NCBI RefSeq assembly: GCF_027622945.1
Contig: NZ_JAPZVQ010000010.1
Coordinates: forward strand, 24,799 to 88,798
Length of the DNA stretch: 64,000 nt
Source of the DNA: Glycomyces lechevalierae
GTDB lineage: Bacteria > Actinomycetota > Actinomycetes > Mycobacteriales > Micromonosporaceae
Direction: 5' to 3'
Made by a program: the position numbers and the translations under genes. This document shows positions 50,894 to 59,159 of this stretch, piece after piece; position 1 is the stretch's first letter; every line of letters begins with the position of its first letter. A model generated the notes under the pieces. It saw only the letters and a program-made list of their open reading frames with translations. It was not told the origin of the DNA and searched no databases.

Positions 50894-51685
50894 ATGGAAC
50901 CACGCAGCGGCCTGCGCGAGCGCAAGAAGAACGCCATGTGGGGACGGTTGAAGGCGACCGCCCTCCAGATGTTCGAGGAGCGCGGCTACGAGAACGTGTC
51001 CGTGGCGGAGATCGCCGCCGCGGCGGACGTCTCGAAGGCGACGGTCTTCAACTACTTCCCGAGCAAGGAAGACCTCGTCATCGGGGGCATGAAGCACCAC
51101 ATCGGCGACGCCGCCCGCGTCGTTCGCGAGCGCGCCCGCGGCAAGACCCCGCACGCGGCCCTGCGCGACCGCTTCGTCGACCTCCTCGAGCACCGCGCCC
51201 CGCAGACCGGCCTCAGCGACAAGCCGCTGTTCCTCCAAGTGCAGCGCCTCATCCAGACCACGCCGTCCCTGCTGATCAGCGCCATGGACTACCGGCGGCA
51301 GTCCGCGGTGCTCCTGGCGCAGGAGCTCATGGAGGAGGGCAACGCCCCCCTGACCTCCCGCCTCGTCGCCTCCCAGGTCCTGCACACCCAGCACATCCTC
51401 GTCGAGGTCAACGTCCGAGAAATCCTGGAGGGCAAGCCCGTGCACGAGGTGTACCTGCGGGCCCTCTCGGCGGCGCACCACGCGTTCGGGCTGCTGGAGA
51501 ACGGCATCGGCGACCTCATGCGCCGCGACACCGACCCGCCCGCCGCGGATGCGGGCTTCACGCCCGAAGGCTGCCGCATCGGCTACGAACCGGGCCGCGC
51601 CGAGGCCGAAGAGGCACTGGAGCGCGCGATCGAGGTCCAAGGGGACGAGATGGTGCGGGCCCTCACCGACCCCGGGCGTCGCTGA
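50894..51685 (+). CDS. TetR-family transcriptional regulator
   Basis: The 263-residue regulator has an N-terminal DNA-binding domain (about residues 15-65: ALQMFEERGYENVSVAEIAAAADVSKATVFNYFPSKEDLV) and a helical ligand domain. At 263 residues it is longer than usual, with a C-terminal extension containing GFTPEGCRIGYEPG. Being divergent from a two-subunit exporter and sharing its operator region, it most likely represses the pump and itself until an exported compound binds. The ATG at 50894 fits the leaderless -10 box. Confidence 0.93.
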   Translation: MEPRSGLRERKKNAMWGRLKATALQMFEERGYENVSVAEIAAAADVSKATVFNYFPSKEDLVIGGMKHHIGDAARVVRERARGKTPHAALRDRFVDLLEHRAPQTGLSDKPLFLQVQRLIQTTPSLLISAMDYRRQSAVLLAQELMEEGNAPLTSRLVASQVLHTQHILVEVNVREILEGKPVHEVYLRALSAAHHAFGLLENGIGDLMRRDTDPPAADAGFTPEGCRIGYEPGRAEAEEALERAIEVQGDEMVRALTDPGRR

Positions 51686-51712
51686 TCCGACCCGGCCGCC
51701 GCGCGACACCCG

Positions 51713-51748
51713 TTACGCCAGTGGCGCACGGTGACTAAACTGCGGCCT
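51713..51748 (+). promoter_or_regulatory. Leaderless promoter of the glyoxalase-like gene
   Basis: TTACGC, 17 bases, TAAACT (51736-51741), 7 bases to ATG. No ribosome site is present, which fits a leaderless transcript. Confidence 0.5.
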
Positions 51749-52369
51749 ATGTCCTCACTCGACCACCTCGTTCTCGCCACGCCCGACCTCGCCGCCACGG
51801 TCGCCGAGATCACCCGTCTGACCGGCACCCGGCCGGTCCCCGGCGGCGTGCACCCCGGCCTGGGCACGAGGAACTTCCTGCTCGGCCTCGGCGAGGGCGG
51901 CTATCTCGAGATCATCGGCCCCGACCCCGAGCAGGGCGACCCGGAGGCGCCGCGCCCCTTCGGGATCGACGGCCTCTCCGAGGCCCGCATCGCGACCTGG
52001 GCCGTCCGGGTCGACGGCATCGAGGCCGCCGTCGCGGCCTCCCGCGAGGCCGGCTACGACCCCGGCGAGCCGCACGCGATGTCGCGCCGGACCCCGAACG
52101 GGCAGCAGCTCTCCTGGCAGCTCACGCTCGACGTCGCGCGCGGCCAGACCGGGCTCGTCCCGTTCCTCATCGACTGGGGCGAGGCCGCGCACCCGTCCGT
52201 GAACCTGCCGGTCGTGCCGCTCGTCTCCCTCGAAGCCGTGCACCCGCACCCCGAGCGGATCGAGCCGCACCTCGCGGCCGTCGGCGCGAAACTCCCCGTC
52301 AAGGCCGGGAACCGGCCCTCCCTGGTGGCCACCGTCTTCGGCGCGACCGGACTCGTCGTCCTGCACTGA
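51749..52369 (+). CDS. VOC/glyoxalase-like domain protein
   Basis: The 206-residue protein is related to the Glyoxalase_3 (VOC) superfamily. It begins SSLDHLVLATPDLAATVAEI, followed by TRNFLLGLGEGGYLEIIGPDPEQ and QLSWQLTLDVARGQTGLVPFLIDWG. His5 and the Glu in YLEIIG are likely metal ligands. The reaction is unknown. The ATG at 51749 is chosen over an upstream GTG because the VOC strand starts immediately and the promoter is leaderless. Confidence 0.88.
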   Translation: MSSLDHLVLATPDLAATVAEITRLTGTRPVPGGVHPGLGTRNFLLGLGEGGYLEIIGPDPEQGDPEAPRPFGIDGLSEARIATWAVRVDGIEAAVAASREAGYDPGEPHAMSRRTPNGQQLSWQLTLDVARGQTGLVPFLIDWGEAAHPSVNLPVVPLVSLEAVHPHPERIEPHLAAVGAKLPVKAGNRPSLVATVFGATGLVVLH

Positions 52370-52379
52370 ACGCAAAGCG

Positions 52380-52408
52380 AAGGCCGCTCCCTACTCGGGA
52401 GCGGCCTT
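52380..52408. terminator. Bidirectional terminator
   Basis: A perfect 12-bp stem (AAGGCCGCTCCC and complement, T-rich to the right, A-rich to the left) with a TACTC loop, between the convergent VOC and dioxygenase genes. Confidence 0.85.
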
Positions 52409-52415
52409 TCGCGCT

Positions 52416-53363
52416 CTAGCCCTGATCCGACGGCGGCTCGCCCGACGGCATCTCGCCCGGGGCTCCGCCGCCGCCGGAAGGCGCGGCGCCCCCGCCGCCC
52501 GCCTCGGTCGACGTGTCCACACCCACCGGCAGGGACACGGTGAACCCGCTCGACACGTCCCCGGACACCGCCGGGAGCTGCGAGGCCCCGCCGTCGTCGC
52601 TGAACACGTTGTCCGTGTCCAGCGCGACCTTCCCCAGGTTCTCGACCGACTGCTCGTACCCCTCCTCGGCGTACACCAGCTCGCAGGTCTCCTGCGGCAG
52701 CGCCACCTGCGAGGTCGCGATCGCGTTGGCGGCGTCCGTGATCGACGCCTCGTCCGGGTACACCTCGAAGTGGATGTGCGGCCAGCGCCCGTCGTAGCAG
52801 GCCGGGAAGACGCTCGTGAACGTCACGACCCCGTCCGCGTCGGCGACCTGCACGCCCCGCAGGTAGTTCTCGTCCTCCAGGCCCTCGGAGTACATCGAGT
52901 ACCCGCCGTCCCGGTTGCAGTGCCACACGTACACGGCGACGCCCTCGAAGCGGGCGTTGCCGTTCGCCATGTCGTAGACCGTGAGCTCGAGCGTCATCGG
53001 CACGCCCTCGGCGGTCGTGGTGCTCGAGCCGAAGCTCGACCGGATGTCGCTGCGCACCACGCCGCTCTGCTCGAGCACGTCCGCGCCGTTGGAGCCGTCG
53101 CCCGGGTACGGGCCCGCGGTCTCCTCGGGGATCTCGGTGAGATCCGTCGCGTCGGCGGCCGCGGTGCCGCCTGAATCGGTCGCCTCCGCTTCGCCCGTGC
53201 CGCACGCCGCGAGGCCCGCCACCGCGACGCCCGCCCCGGCGAACAGCACGCCGCGCCGGCTCAGGAGCGTCCCGATGTCGAATTGGAGGCCTTGGTCGAC
53301 CAGTTCTTCGTCCTGCTTCGCGTACGGACGGCCTTCGTACGTCGGCGTCTGCTTCGTTCTCAC
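52416..53363 (-). CDS. Exported intradiol ring-cleavage dioxygenase-like lipoprotein
   Basis: The 315-residue protein has a hydrophilic N-terminus of ~34 residues, a Tat-like motif SRRGVLF, a hydrophobic stretch and a lipobox GLAAC (about residues 50-54). A dioxygenase domain follows with TAGPYPGDGSNGADV, VYVWHCNRDGGYSMYS and YDGRWPHIHFEVYP, the last two carrying the Tyr/His iron ligands of catechol/protocatechuate dioxygenases. A Gly/Ala/Pro-rich tail ends it. It would act outside the membrane on aromatic diols or related substrates. GAGGGG precedes the GTG at 53363. Confidence 0.9.
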   Translation of the reverse strand: MRTKQTPTYEGRPYAKQDEELVDQGLQFDIGTLLSRRGVLFAGAGVAVAGLAACGTGEAEATDSGGTAAADATDLTEIPEETAGPYPGDGSNGADVLEQSGVVRSDIRSSFGSSTTTAEGVPMTLELTVYDMANGNARFEGVAVYVWHCNRDGGYSMYSEGLEDENYLRGVQVADADGVVTFTSVFPACYDGRWPHIHFEVYPDEASITDAANAIATSQVALPQETCELVYAEEGYEQSVENLGKVALDTDNVFSDDGGASQLPAVSGDVSSGFTVSLPVGVDTSTEAGGGGAAPSGGGGAPGEMPSGEPPSDQG

Positions 53364-53470
53364 CGTGTGCCCCTCTCTTGCGGTTCGTCCGCCGAATACT
53401 GCTGGCGAAACCACGGACGGGCCTGGGAGCAATGTCAGAGGAATGTCGGAGAAACGGGGCAGACCGGCCT

Positions 53471-54301
53471 CTAAGCGGGCCGGGACGCCTTCAGCGAGTA
53501 CATGAGCGGCAGGCGCGGGCGCCCCGCCGGGTACCGGAAGTACCCGTCCTCGCCCCGGACGAGGTCCGGGAACTGCTGGAACACCGTCACCTCGTGCTCG
53601 TGCAGGAACTCGAGCCGCAGCCCGGCCGCGCAGATCGCGGAGACGATGTCGCCCAGCGTGTGGAGGCGGGCGAAGCTGAGGTTGTCGATCGTCTCGGCCT
53701 GCAGGTCGACGTACGAGCCCGGCTCGTCCGTCACCAGCGGGTCGGGGCGGAAGTAGTCCTCCCGGGCCTCGGTCGGCGCCTCCCATTTGAAGACGTTGAG
53801 GAACGGGTGGAACTCGGCGAGGTACAGGAACCCTCCCGGCGCGACCAGCGACGCGGCCGTCTCGGCCCAGCGCCGGATGTCCGGCAGCCAGTAGAGCGCC
53901 CCGATGCCCGTGTAGACGATGTCGTAGTCCGCGTCCGGGAGGGCCGCGGCGGCGTCGTACACGTCCGAGACCACGAACTCGGCGCGGTCGGCGAGCCCGA
54001 TGTCCGCCGCCAGGCCCCGCGCCACGTCGATCGCGGGCTTGGAGAAGTCCAGGCCCACGACCTTCGCGGCGCCGCGCCGCGCCCACGAGAGCGTGTCCTG
54101 GCCCATGTGGCACTGCAGGTGCACGAGCCGCTTGCCGGTCACGTCGCCGACCTCGGCCGCCTCGAACGAGCGGATCTCGTCGCGCCCGGCGCGGAAACCG
54201 TTCTGGTCGTACAGCTCACTCTCGGCGTGCAGCGGGACGCGCTCGTCCCACATCGCGCGGTTGGCCTCGATCCACTCGGGCTGTGCTGATCCGTCCGTCA
54301 T
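53471..54301 (-). CDS. SAM-dependent methyltransferase (class I)
   Basis: The 276-residue protein has a Rossmann methyltransferase domain: motif I region GKRLVHLQCHMGQDTLSWARRGA, motif II VVGLDFS, FVVSDVYDAAAALPDADYDIVYTGIGALYWLPD (motif III/IV area) and FLYLAEFHPF. The substrate is not evident. This set of motifs is common among uncharacterised actinobacterial small-molecule methyltransferases. The ATG at 54301 lacks a good ribosome site; TTGCCG, 17 bases, CAAGCT seven bases upstream could make it leaderless. Confidence 0.88.
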   Translation of the reverse strand: MTDGSAQPEWIEANRAMWDERVPLHAESELYDQNGFRAGRDEIRSFEAAEVGDVTGKRLVHLQCHMGQDTLSWARRGAAKVVGLDFSKPAIDVARGLAADIGLADRAEFVVSDVYDAAAALPDADYDIVYTGIGALYWLPDIRRWAETAASLVAPGGFLYLAEFHPFLNVFKWEAPTEAREDYFRPDPLVTDEPGSYVDLQAETIDNLSFARLHTLGDIVSAICAAGLRLEFLHEHEVTVFQQFPDLVRGEDGYFRYPAGRPRLPLMYSLKASRPA

Positions 54302-54346
54302 GGGCTTCAGCTTGGCAGCGGGACCCATGCGCGGCAATCGTTTTAC

Positions 54347-55000
54347 TCAAACCCGCTTGCTGCGCGCGCCTGGGAAGTCCGAGACGAACGACCAGCCCAG
54401 GTGTTCGTAGAGCGCCCGGCCCTCGTCGCTCCCGACGAGGAGCCCGAACCGCATGCCCTGCGCGTAGGCGCTGGTCGAGAGCGCGCGCATCATGAGCGAG
54501 CCGAGGCCGCGGCGCTGGTGGAGCGGGGCGGTGACGACCTTGTCGAAGACGCCGAACTCGCCGTCGCGGCCGAGGCGGGCGGAGGCGGCGTGGTCGCCGT
54601 TGCGGTGGAAGACGCGGGCGACGGTGAGCGAGCCGTCGGTTTCGAGGAGCAGCCGGTAGTCCGCGGGCACCGCACAGGGCTCCTGGGCGAACGCGACGGT
54701 CATGAGGTGGCCGCCCTCGTCCATCGTCCAGGTCGACGGCACGATCGAGGCGAGGAGCGCGGAGGGCCCGGCGATCATGACCTGGTTGCCGGGTTCGTCG
54801 AGGCGCGCGGCGGTCGCGGCCAGGGACTCGGCGGTGTAGGTGTGGAAGACCTCGCGGACCTCGGCGCTGGGCGGGCCGACGGCGACCCGGAAGCCGCCTT
54901 CGACCGGCTCGGGCCGGGCGGTGATCCGGGAGTGGGCGCGGCCGCGGCCCCAGGCCATGACGAGGTCGGGGAGGGCGTGGCCGGTGGGGGCGAGGGACAT
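54347..55000 (-). CDS. GNAT-family acetyltransferase
   Basis: The 217-residue protein has a ~100-residue N-terminal part (a degenerate GNAT repeat) and a C-terminal GNAT domain with VFDKVVTAPLHQRRGLGSLMMRAL for acetyl-CoA binding and a late LYEHLGWSFVSDFPGARSK. The substrate is unknown. AAGGAG lies six bases before the ATG at 55000. Its upstream region, 55001-55144, is shared with the divergent tag gene. Confidence 0.88.
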   Translation of the reverse strand: MSLAPTGHALPDLVMAWGRGRAHSRITARPEPVEGGFRVAVGPPSAEVREVFHTYTAESLAATAARLDEPGNQVMIAGPSALLASIVPSTWTMDEGGHLMTVAFAQEPCAVPADYRLLLETDGSLTVARVFHRNGDHAASARLGRDGEFGVFDKVVTAPLHQRRGLGSLMMRALSTSAYAQGMRFGLLVGSDEGRALYEHLGWSFVSDFPGARSKRV

Positions 55001-55144
55001 CGGGGCTCCTTCGGTGGGGGACTCGCACGAGTCTATTGCAAGTATCTTGCAATAAGCGATCGGTCGCGCGGGAGCGGGGTCGGGGGAAGTGTCGGTGGCG
55101 GCGCGTACGCTCGGGGCGGTTCGCACGAGGGACGGGAGTGCACG

Positions 55145-55750
55145 GTGAGCGATGCGGGTGACGACGGCCTGAGTGGCGATGGCCCGGTTGACGACGGCCT
55201 GGTGCGGTGCCCCTGGGGCGTCGCGCCCCAGATCTACCGCGACTACCACGACCAGGAGTGGGGCCGCCCCGTGCACGGGGACGACGCCCTGTTCGAGCGG
55301 GTCAGCCTGGAGGCCTTCCAGTCCGGCCTGTCCTGGCTGGTGATCCTGCGCAAGCGCGAGGCCTTCCGGAAGGCCTTCGCGGGCTTCGCGATCGCGAAGG
55401 TCGCCGCGTTCACCGAGGCCGACGCCGAACGGCTCCTCGGCGACGAGGGCATCGTGCGCAACCGCATGAAGATCGACGCGACCATCGCGAACGCCAAGGC
55501 CGCCGCCGCGCTCGCCGACACCGCCGACGGCGGCCTCAGCGACCTCGTGTGGTCCTTCGCGCCCGAGCGGCGCGAGCGCCCGAAGCTCATCGACGACGTT
55601 CCCGCGGTGACCCCCGAGTCGACCGCGCTCTCCAAGGCGCTCAAGAAGCGCGGCTTCAAGTTCGTCGGTCCGACCACGGCCTACGCGATGATGCGGGCCG
55701 TCGGGATGGTCGACGACCACCTCGCCGACTGCCATGTGCCCCGACGCTGA
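55145..55750 (+). CDS. tag: DNA-3-methyladenine glycosylase I
   Basis: The 201-residue base-excision enzyme removes 3-methyladenine. The Tag signatures are visible: RCPWGVAPQIYRDYHDQEWG, the substrate pocket LEAFQSGLSWLVILRKREAFRKAF, and a zinc site with C22, H35-type and the C-terminal HLADCHVP. A Tyr/Trp pair in YHDQEWG fits the catalytic pocket. The N-terminal 20 residues are acidic and extra. GGGAG lies eight bases before the GTG at 55145. Confidence 0.95.
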   Translation: MSDAGDDGLSGDGPVDDGLVRCPWGVAPQIYRDYHDQEWGRPVHGDDALFERVSLEAFQSGLSWLVILRKREAFRKAFAGFAIAKVAAFTEADAERLLGDEGIVRNRMKIDATIANAKAAAALADTADGGLSDLVWSFAPERRERPKLIDDVPAVTPESTALSKALKKRGFKFVGPTTAYAMMRAVGMVDDHLADCHVPRR

Positions 55751-55751
55751 A

Positions 55752-55778
55752 GGCCCGGACGGCACCGCCGCCCGGGCC
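55752..55778. terminator. Short bidirectional hairpin
   Basis: GGCCCGG (55752-55758) pairs with CCGGGCC (55772-55778) between convergent tag and the phosphodiester glycosidase gene. Confidence 0.5.
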
Positions 55779-55789
55779 CTTCGCCGTCC

Positions 55790-58700
55790 TCAACCGATGG
55801 CGGCCGTGTCCGTCGCCGCGACGTCGTTGACGGTGGCGGTCAGCTCCACGGTGCCGGCGCGCCAGGCCCGCAGCTCGCGGGTCTGCGGGTCGAACCAGGC
55901 GTCGTAGCGCCACCAGGCCAGCGGGCCGGGCGGCCGCTCGCCGATGTAGACGTTCGAGCCGGACCAGGCCACGCCCATCGGGTAGACCACCGGGATTCGC
56001 GAACCGCCTTGGGCCAGTGCGGCTTCGACGGTGACGACCTCGCCCGGGGCGAGGTCCGGCACGTCCACGGTCAACTCGTCCACCTGCGGGCGGACCTGCG
56101 CGGTGAGCCAGTCCCCACCGGAGGCGCCGAGACCGAACTCGGTCCAGCCGATGAAGCCGCCGTCCCTGGGCGTGCTCGACGGGGCCTTGCCGGAGTTGCC
56201 GTTCACCCAGTACGAGACGCCGTCCACTCGGGACGCGTCGAAGTACCCGGCGTGCGCGCCGATGTACACCGCCTCCTTGCCGCTGCCGGTCTCGAAGGCG
56301 GTGAGCCACTGCTCGACCACCTCGGCCTCGAGCCGGTCCCCGAGCTGGCTCGCCTGCTGCGGGCTCTTGTCGTTCGTGGGCACGTGCGCGACGACCGCGA
56401 CCGAGTCGATGCCGGGGTCCGCGGCGGCCGCGTCGAGGGCGTCCCGCAGCATGCGGACCTGCTCCCAGCCGCCTTTCGCGATCGTCAGCCCCGAGGTGTC
56501 GAGGGTGACGAACCTGGTGCCGTTCCGGTCGAAGGTCCGGAACGCCGGCCCGAACACCGCCGACCAGTCCGACACCTTGCAGCCCATGGCCTCGTGGTTG
56601 CCCGGCACGTACACCCAGTCGAGTTCGCCGCCGAGCTCCTCGTCCAGGATCCGCTCGGCCAGCGCCAAGTCGTCGCTCTCGCATTCGTCGACGAGGTCGC
56701 CGTTGACGAGCAGGAGTTCCGCGCCGGAGTCCTTGATCTCACGGAGCGTGCGGCGGGCCGAGGCGACGATCGCGCTGTCGGGGTTCTCGGCGGTGAACTG
56801 CGCGTCCGACATGACCGCGAACGTCCAGTCGGCGCCGTCGAGGTCGCCGGCGACGAGCGGGTCGGCCGCGGGTTCGGCGGTCGGGATCGCGACCTCCGGG
56901 GCGGTGGAGGCGACGAGGTCGCTGATGGTGACCGAGCCCTGGTAGGAGGCGGTCGCGCGGGTCTCGGCGACGTAGAAGCGGTACACGGAGACGGGGTAGG
57001 CCACGCCGGCCGGCACGTCGAACTCGAGCCGGGTCCAGCCCGGCTCGGTCAGGTAGTCGCCGCGGAGCACCACGTCGGTCCCGTTGGCGTCCTTGAGATG
57101 CAGCGACGGCCACTCGCCGTGGCCATCGCCCTTGGCCCACAGCCCGAACCGCTGCGGCTGGCCCGCGACCGGGATGCCCGCGGGCGGCTTCGCGTAGGCG
57201 GCGCGGGTCGCGGTGGACTGGGTGAAGTCGTAGGTCAGGGCGAGGCCCGCCCCGTCGTGGCCGTCGGCGGGCGCCATCGAGCCGGTCGCGCGGGCCGTCG
57301 AGAACGTCCACTGTGCGGCGTCGCCGAAGTCCGCGACGGGTTGTTCCTCAAGGCCGACGGTGACGGCGAGCGCGGTGGTGCGCCCGGCGACGGTGAGCTC
57401 GACGGTCCCGGAACCCGCGGCCTTCGCGGTGATCGTGAAGCCGCCCAGGCCGTCCGGTGCGATCGCGTAGAGGTCGTCGTCGTACGTGATGTCGATGTCG
57501 CCCGGGTCGATGGGCGCGGTGAAGCCCTGCGCGTCGGCGCCGATGAGCTGGAACGGCGCGCTGGCGCCGATGTCCGCTAGGGACACGAGCCGGCGGGACG
57601 GTTCGAGTGCGGCGAGCGGGCCGAGGACCTGGAGCGCCGTGGTGCCTTCCGCGCCGCCGTCCTTGACGGTGACCGTGGCGGTGCCGGAGCGGTTGCGGGC
57701 GTGGAAGACGCCGTCGTCGTCGACCCAGCCGAGCCGGGACGGCGAGGTCCGCCAGTGCGGGTCGGCCGCCGCGGGCCCGTATGCGTCGTCGAACGCGGCC
57801 GCGTCGAGCGGCCTGGTCAGGCCCGGGAAGACCCGGTCGTAGTCGGCGCCGTCGATCGCGCCGGGGCTGAACGGCGCCTGCGGGGCGAGCGCGAACCCGG
57901 CCGGTTCGCCGTCGCCCGCGGGGACGGTGAACGCGAGGCCGTTGCCGACGGCGCGTTCCGTCGCGTCCGAAGGGCTGTTGACGGTGACGAGGTCGTTCGT
58001 GCCCGGCGCGCGGGCGATGAGGGTGGAGGAGCCGCCGCCGTCGAGGTTGAGGGCGCTGTGCGCGCCCATCGCGAGGAGCTGCTCGGCGGTCTCTTCGAGG
58101 GTGTAGCCGCCGCTGGCGGCCTGGCGGCCGTCGACGGTGAGGACGTAGAGCGTGCGGCCGTCCTCGGCGACGCCGACGGCGGTGCGCGGGTGGCGGGCCT
58201 GGTCGGCGTGCGGCACGACCTCGCCGTCCTGGAGGAGGATCTGGCGGCCGGAGACGGCGGTCTCGGGGAGGTCGCCTTGGGGGACGGCGGCGTAGTCGAC
58301 GGCGACCTCGTCGCCGATCTGCAACTGCGCGAGCGCCTGCGCGCCGGCCTCGCGGCCGAAGAGCACCGTGGCGTCCGCGGCGATCGGACCCGCTTGGGGC
58401 GCATCGGTGACGGCCGCGACGACACCGTCCACGACGGTGACCTCGGTGAGGGCCGTCGCGCCGTCGGCGACTCGGGCGCGGCTCGCCTCGCCCCATGCGG
58501 CGTCGTACACGCCGATGCTGTCGGCGGGCAGCGCGGTGACGTTGAGGCCGTAGAGGTCGAGCGCGCCGGTGCCGGTCGTCGCCGTGCCGGCGAAGCCGAT
58601 CGACTGGATCGCGGCGGTGCCGTCGGCGTCGAACCCGATCACGTTCGACGATCCGGCGGCGGCCGACTTGACGAGCTCGCCGTCCGCGATGGCGACGCCC

Positions 58701-59044
58701 TCGGCGCCGCCGGTGTCGTTGATGTCGAAGAAGTCCGCGTTGAAGGCCAGCACCGCGCCGTCCACGCCGGCGAGCTGGTCGCGGACGGGCGCGGTGGCGG
58801 CGACCGAGCCGGGGGAGAGGTATTCGGGGCGCACGTCGGCGTGGAGGTCGATCGTGGCGGCGTCACCGCGGATCCAGCCCTGGTCCTCCCAGCGGTCGAA
58901 GGACTCGAGGGCGATGCCGGGGGCGACGGTGGAAGCGCCGGCGGCGACGTCGATGGCGTCACCCTCCGGGGCTTGGGCGTTCGCGGGCGGGGCGGCGAGC
59001 GTCGCGGCGAGGACGGCCGCGGCGATCCAGGGGGTCGTGCGCAC
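55790..59044 (-). CDS. Secreted phosphodiester glycosidase (NAGPA domain) fused to a metallophosphatase
   Basis: The 1084-residue exported protein has a signal peptide (about 24 residues, ending ANAQA). The N-terminal half contains a phosphodiester glycosidase/NAGPA domain (AVLAFNADFFDINDTGGAEG; ILLQDGEVV; RTAVGVAEDGRTLYVLTVDG; NLDGGGSSTLIAR). Two or three beta-sandwich regions follow, then a calcineurin-like phosphoesterase (about residues 740-960: DAQF, LVNGDLVDE, VPGNHE, VVAHVP, GAHAG) with all metal motifs, and a final beta domain. It should cleave sugar-phosphate diesters at the cell surface, possibly teichoic-acid-type polymers or phosphoglycolipids. The GTG at 59044 is taken because the signal peptide begins there. 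Confidence 0.9.
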   Translation of the reverse strand: MRTTPWIAAAVLAATLAAPPANAQAPEGDAIDVAAGASTVAPGIALESFDRWEDQGWIRGDAATIDLHADVRPEYLSPGSVAATAPVRDQLAGVDGAVLAFNADFFDINDTGGAEGVAIADGELVKSAAAGSSNVIGFDADGTAAIQSIGFAGTATTGTGALDLYGLNVTALPADSIGVYDAAWGEASRARVADGATALTEVTVVDGVVAAVTDAPQAGPIAADATVLFGREAGAQALAQLQIGDEVAVDYAAVPQGDLPETAVSGRQILLQDGEVVPHADQARHPRTAVGVAEDGRTLYVLTVDGRQAASGGYTLEETAEQLLAMGAHSALNLDGGGSSTLIARAPGTNDLVTVNSPSDATERAVGNGLAFTVPAGDGEPAGFALAPQAPFSPGAIDGADYDRVFPGLTRPLDAAAFDDAYGPAAADPHWRTSPSRLGWVDDDGVFHARNRSGTATVTVKDGGAEGTTALQVLGPLAALEPSRRLVSLADIGASAPFQLIGADAQGFTAPIDPGDIDITYDDDLYAIAPDGLGGFTITAKAAGSGTVELTVAGRTTALAVTVGLEEQPVADFGDAAQWTFSTARATGSMAPADGHDGAGLALTYDFTQSTATRAAYAKPPAGIPVAGQPQRFGLWAKGDGHGEWPSLHLKDANGTDVVLRGDYLTEPGWTRLEFDVPAGVAYPVSVYRFYVAETRATASYQGSVTISDLVASTAPEVAIPTAEPAADPLVAGDLDGADWTFAVMSDAQFTAENPDSAIVASARRTLREIKDSGAELLLVNGDLVDECESDDLALAERILDEELGGELDWVYVPGNHEAMGCKVSDWSAVFGPAFRTFDRNGTRFVTLDTSGLTIAKGGWEQVRMLRDALDAAAADPGIDSVAVVAHVPTNDKSPQQASQLGDRLEAEVVEQWLTAFETGSGKEAVYIGAHAGYFDASRVDGVSYWVNGNSGKAPSSTPRDGGFIGWTEFGLGASGGDWLTAQVRPQVDELTVDVPDLAPGEVVTVEAALAQGGSRIPVVYPMGVAWSGSNVYIGERPPGPLAWWRYDAWFDPQTRELRAWRAGTVELTATVNDVAATDTAAIG

Positions 59045-59159
59045 GATGGGACCTGGCCTTCGGGGAGTGCGGTGCAGGGTCCTCCACAATCTCCCATGAA
59101 AATCAGCTACACAGATAGTCCTCGATATGAAAATTTTCGCCGAATTCTGCGGGAACCGC

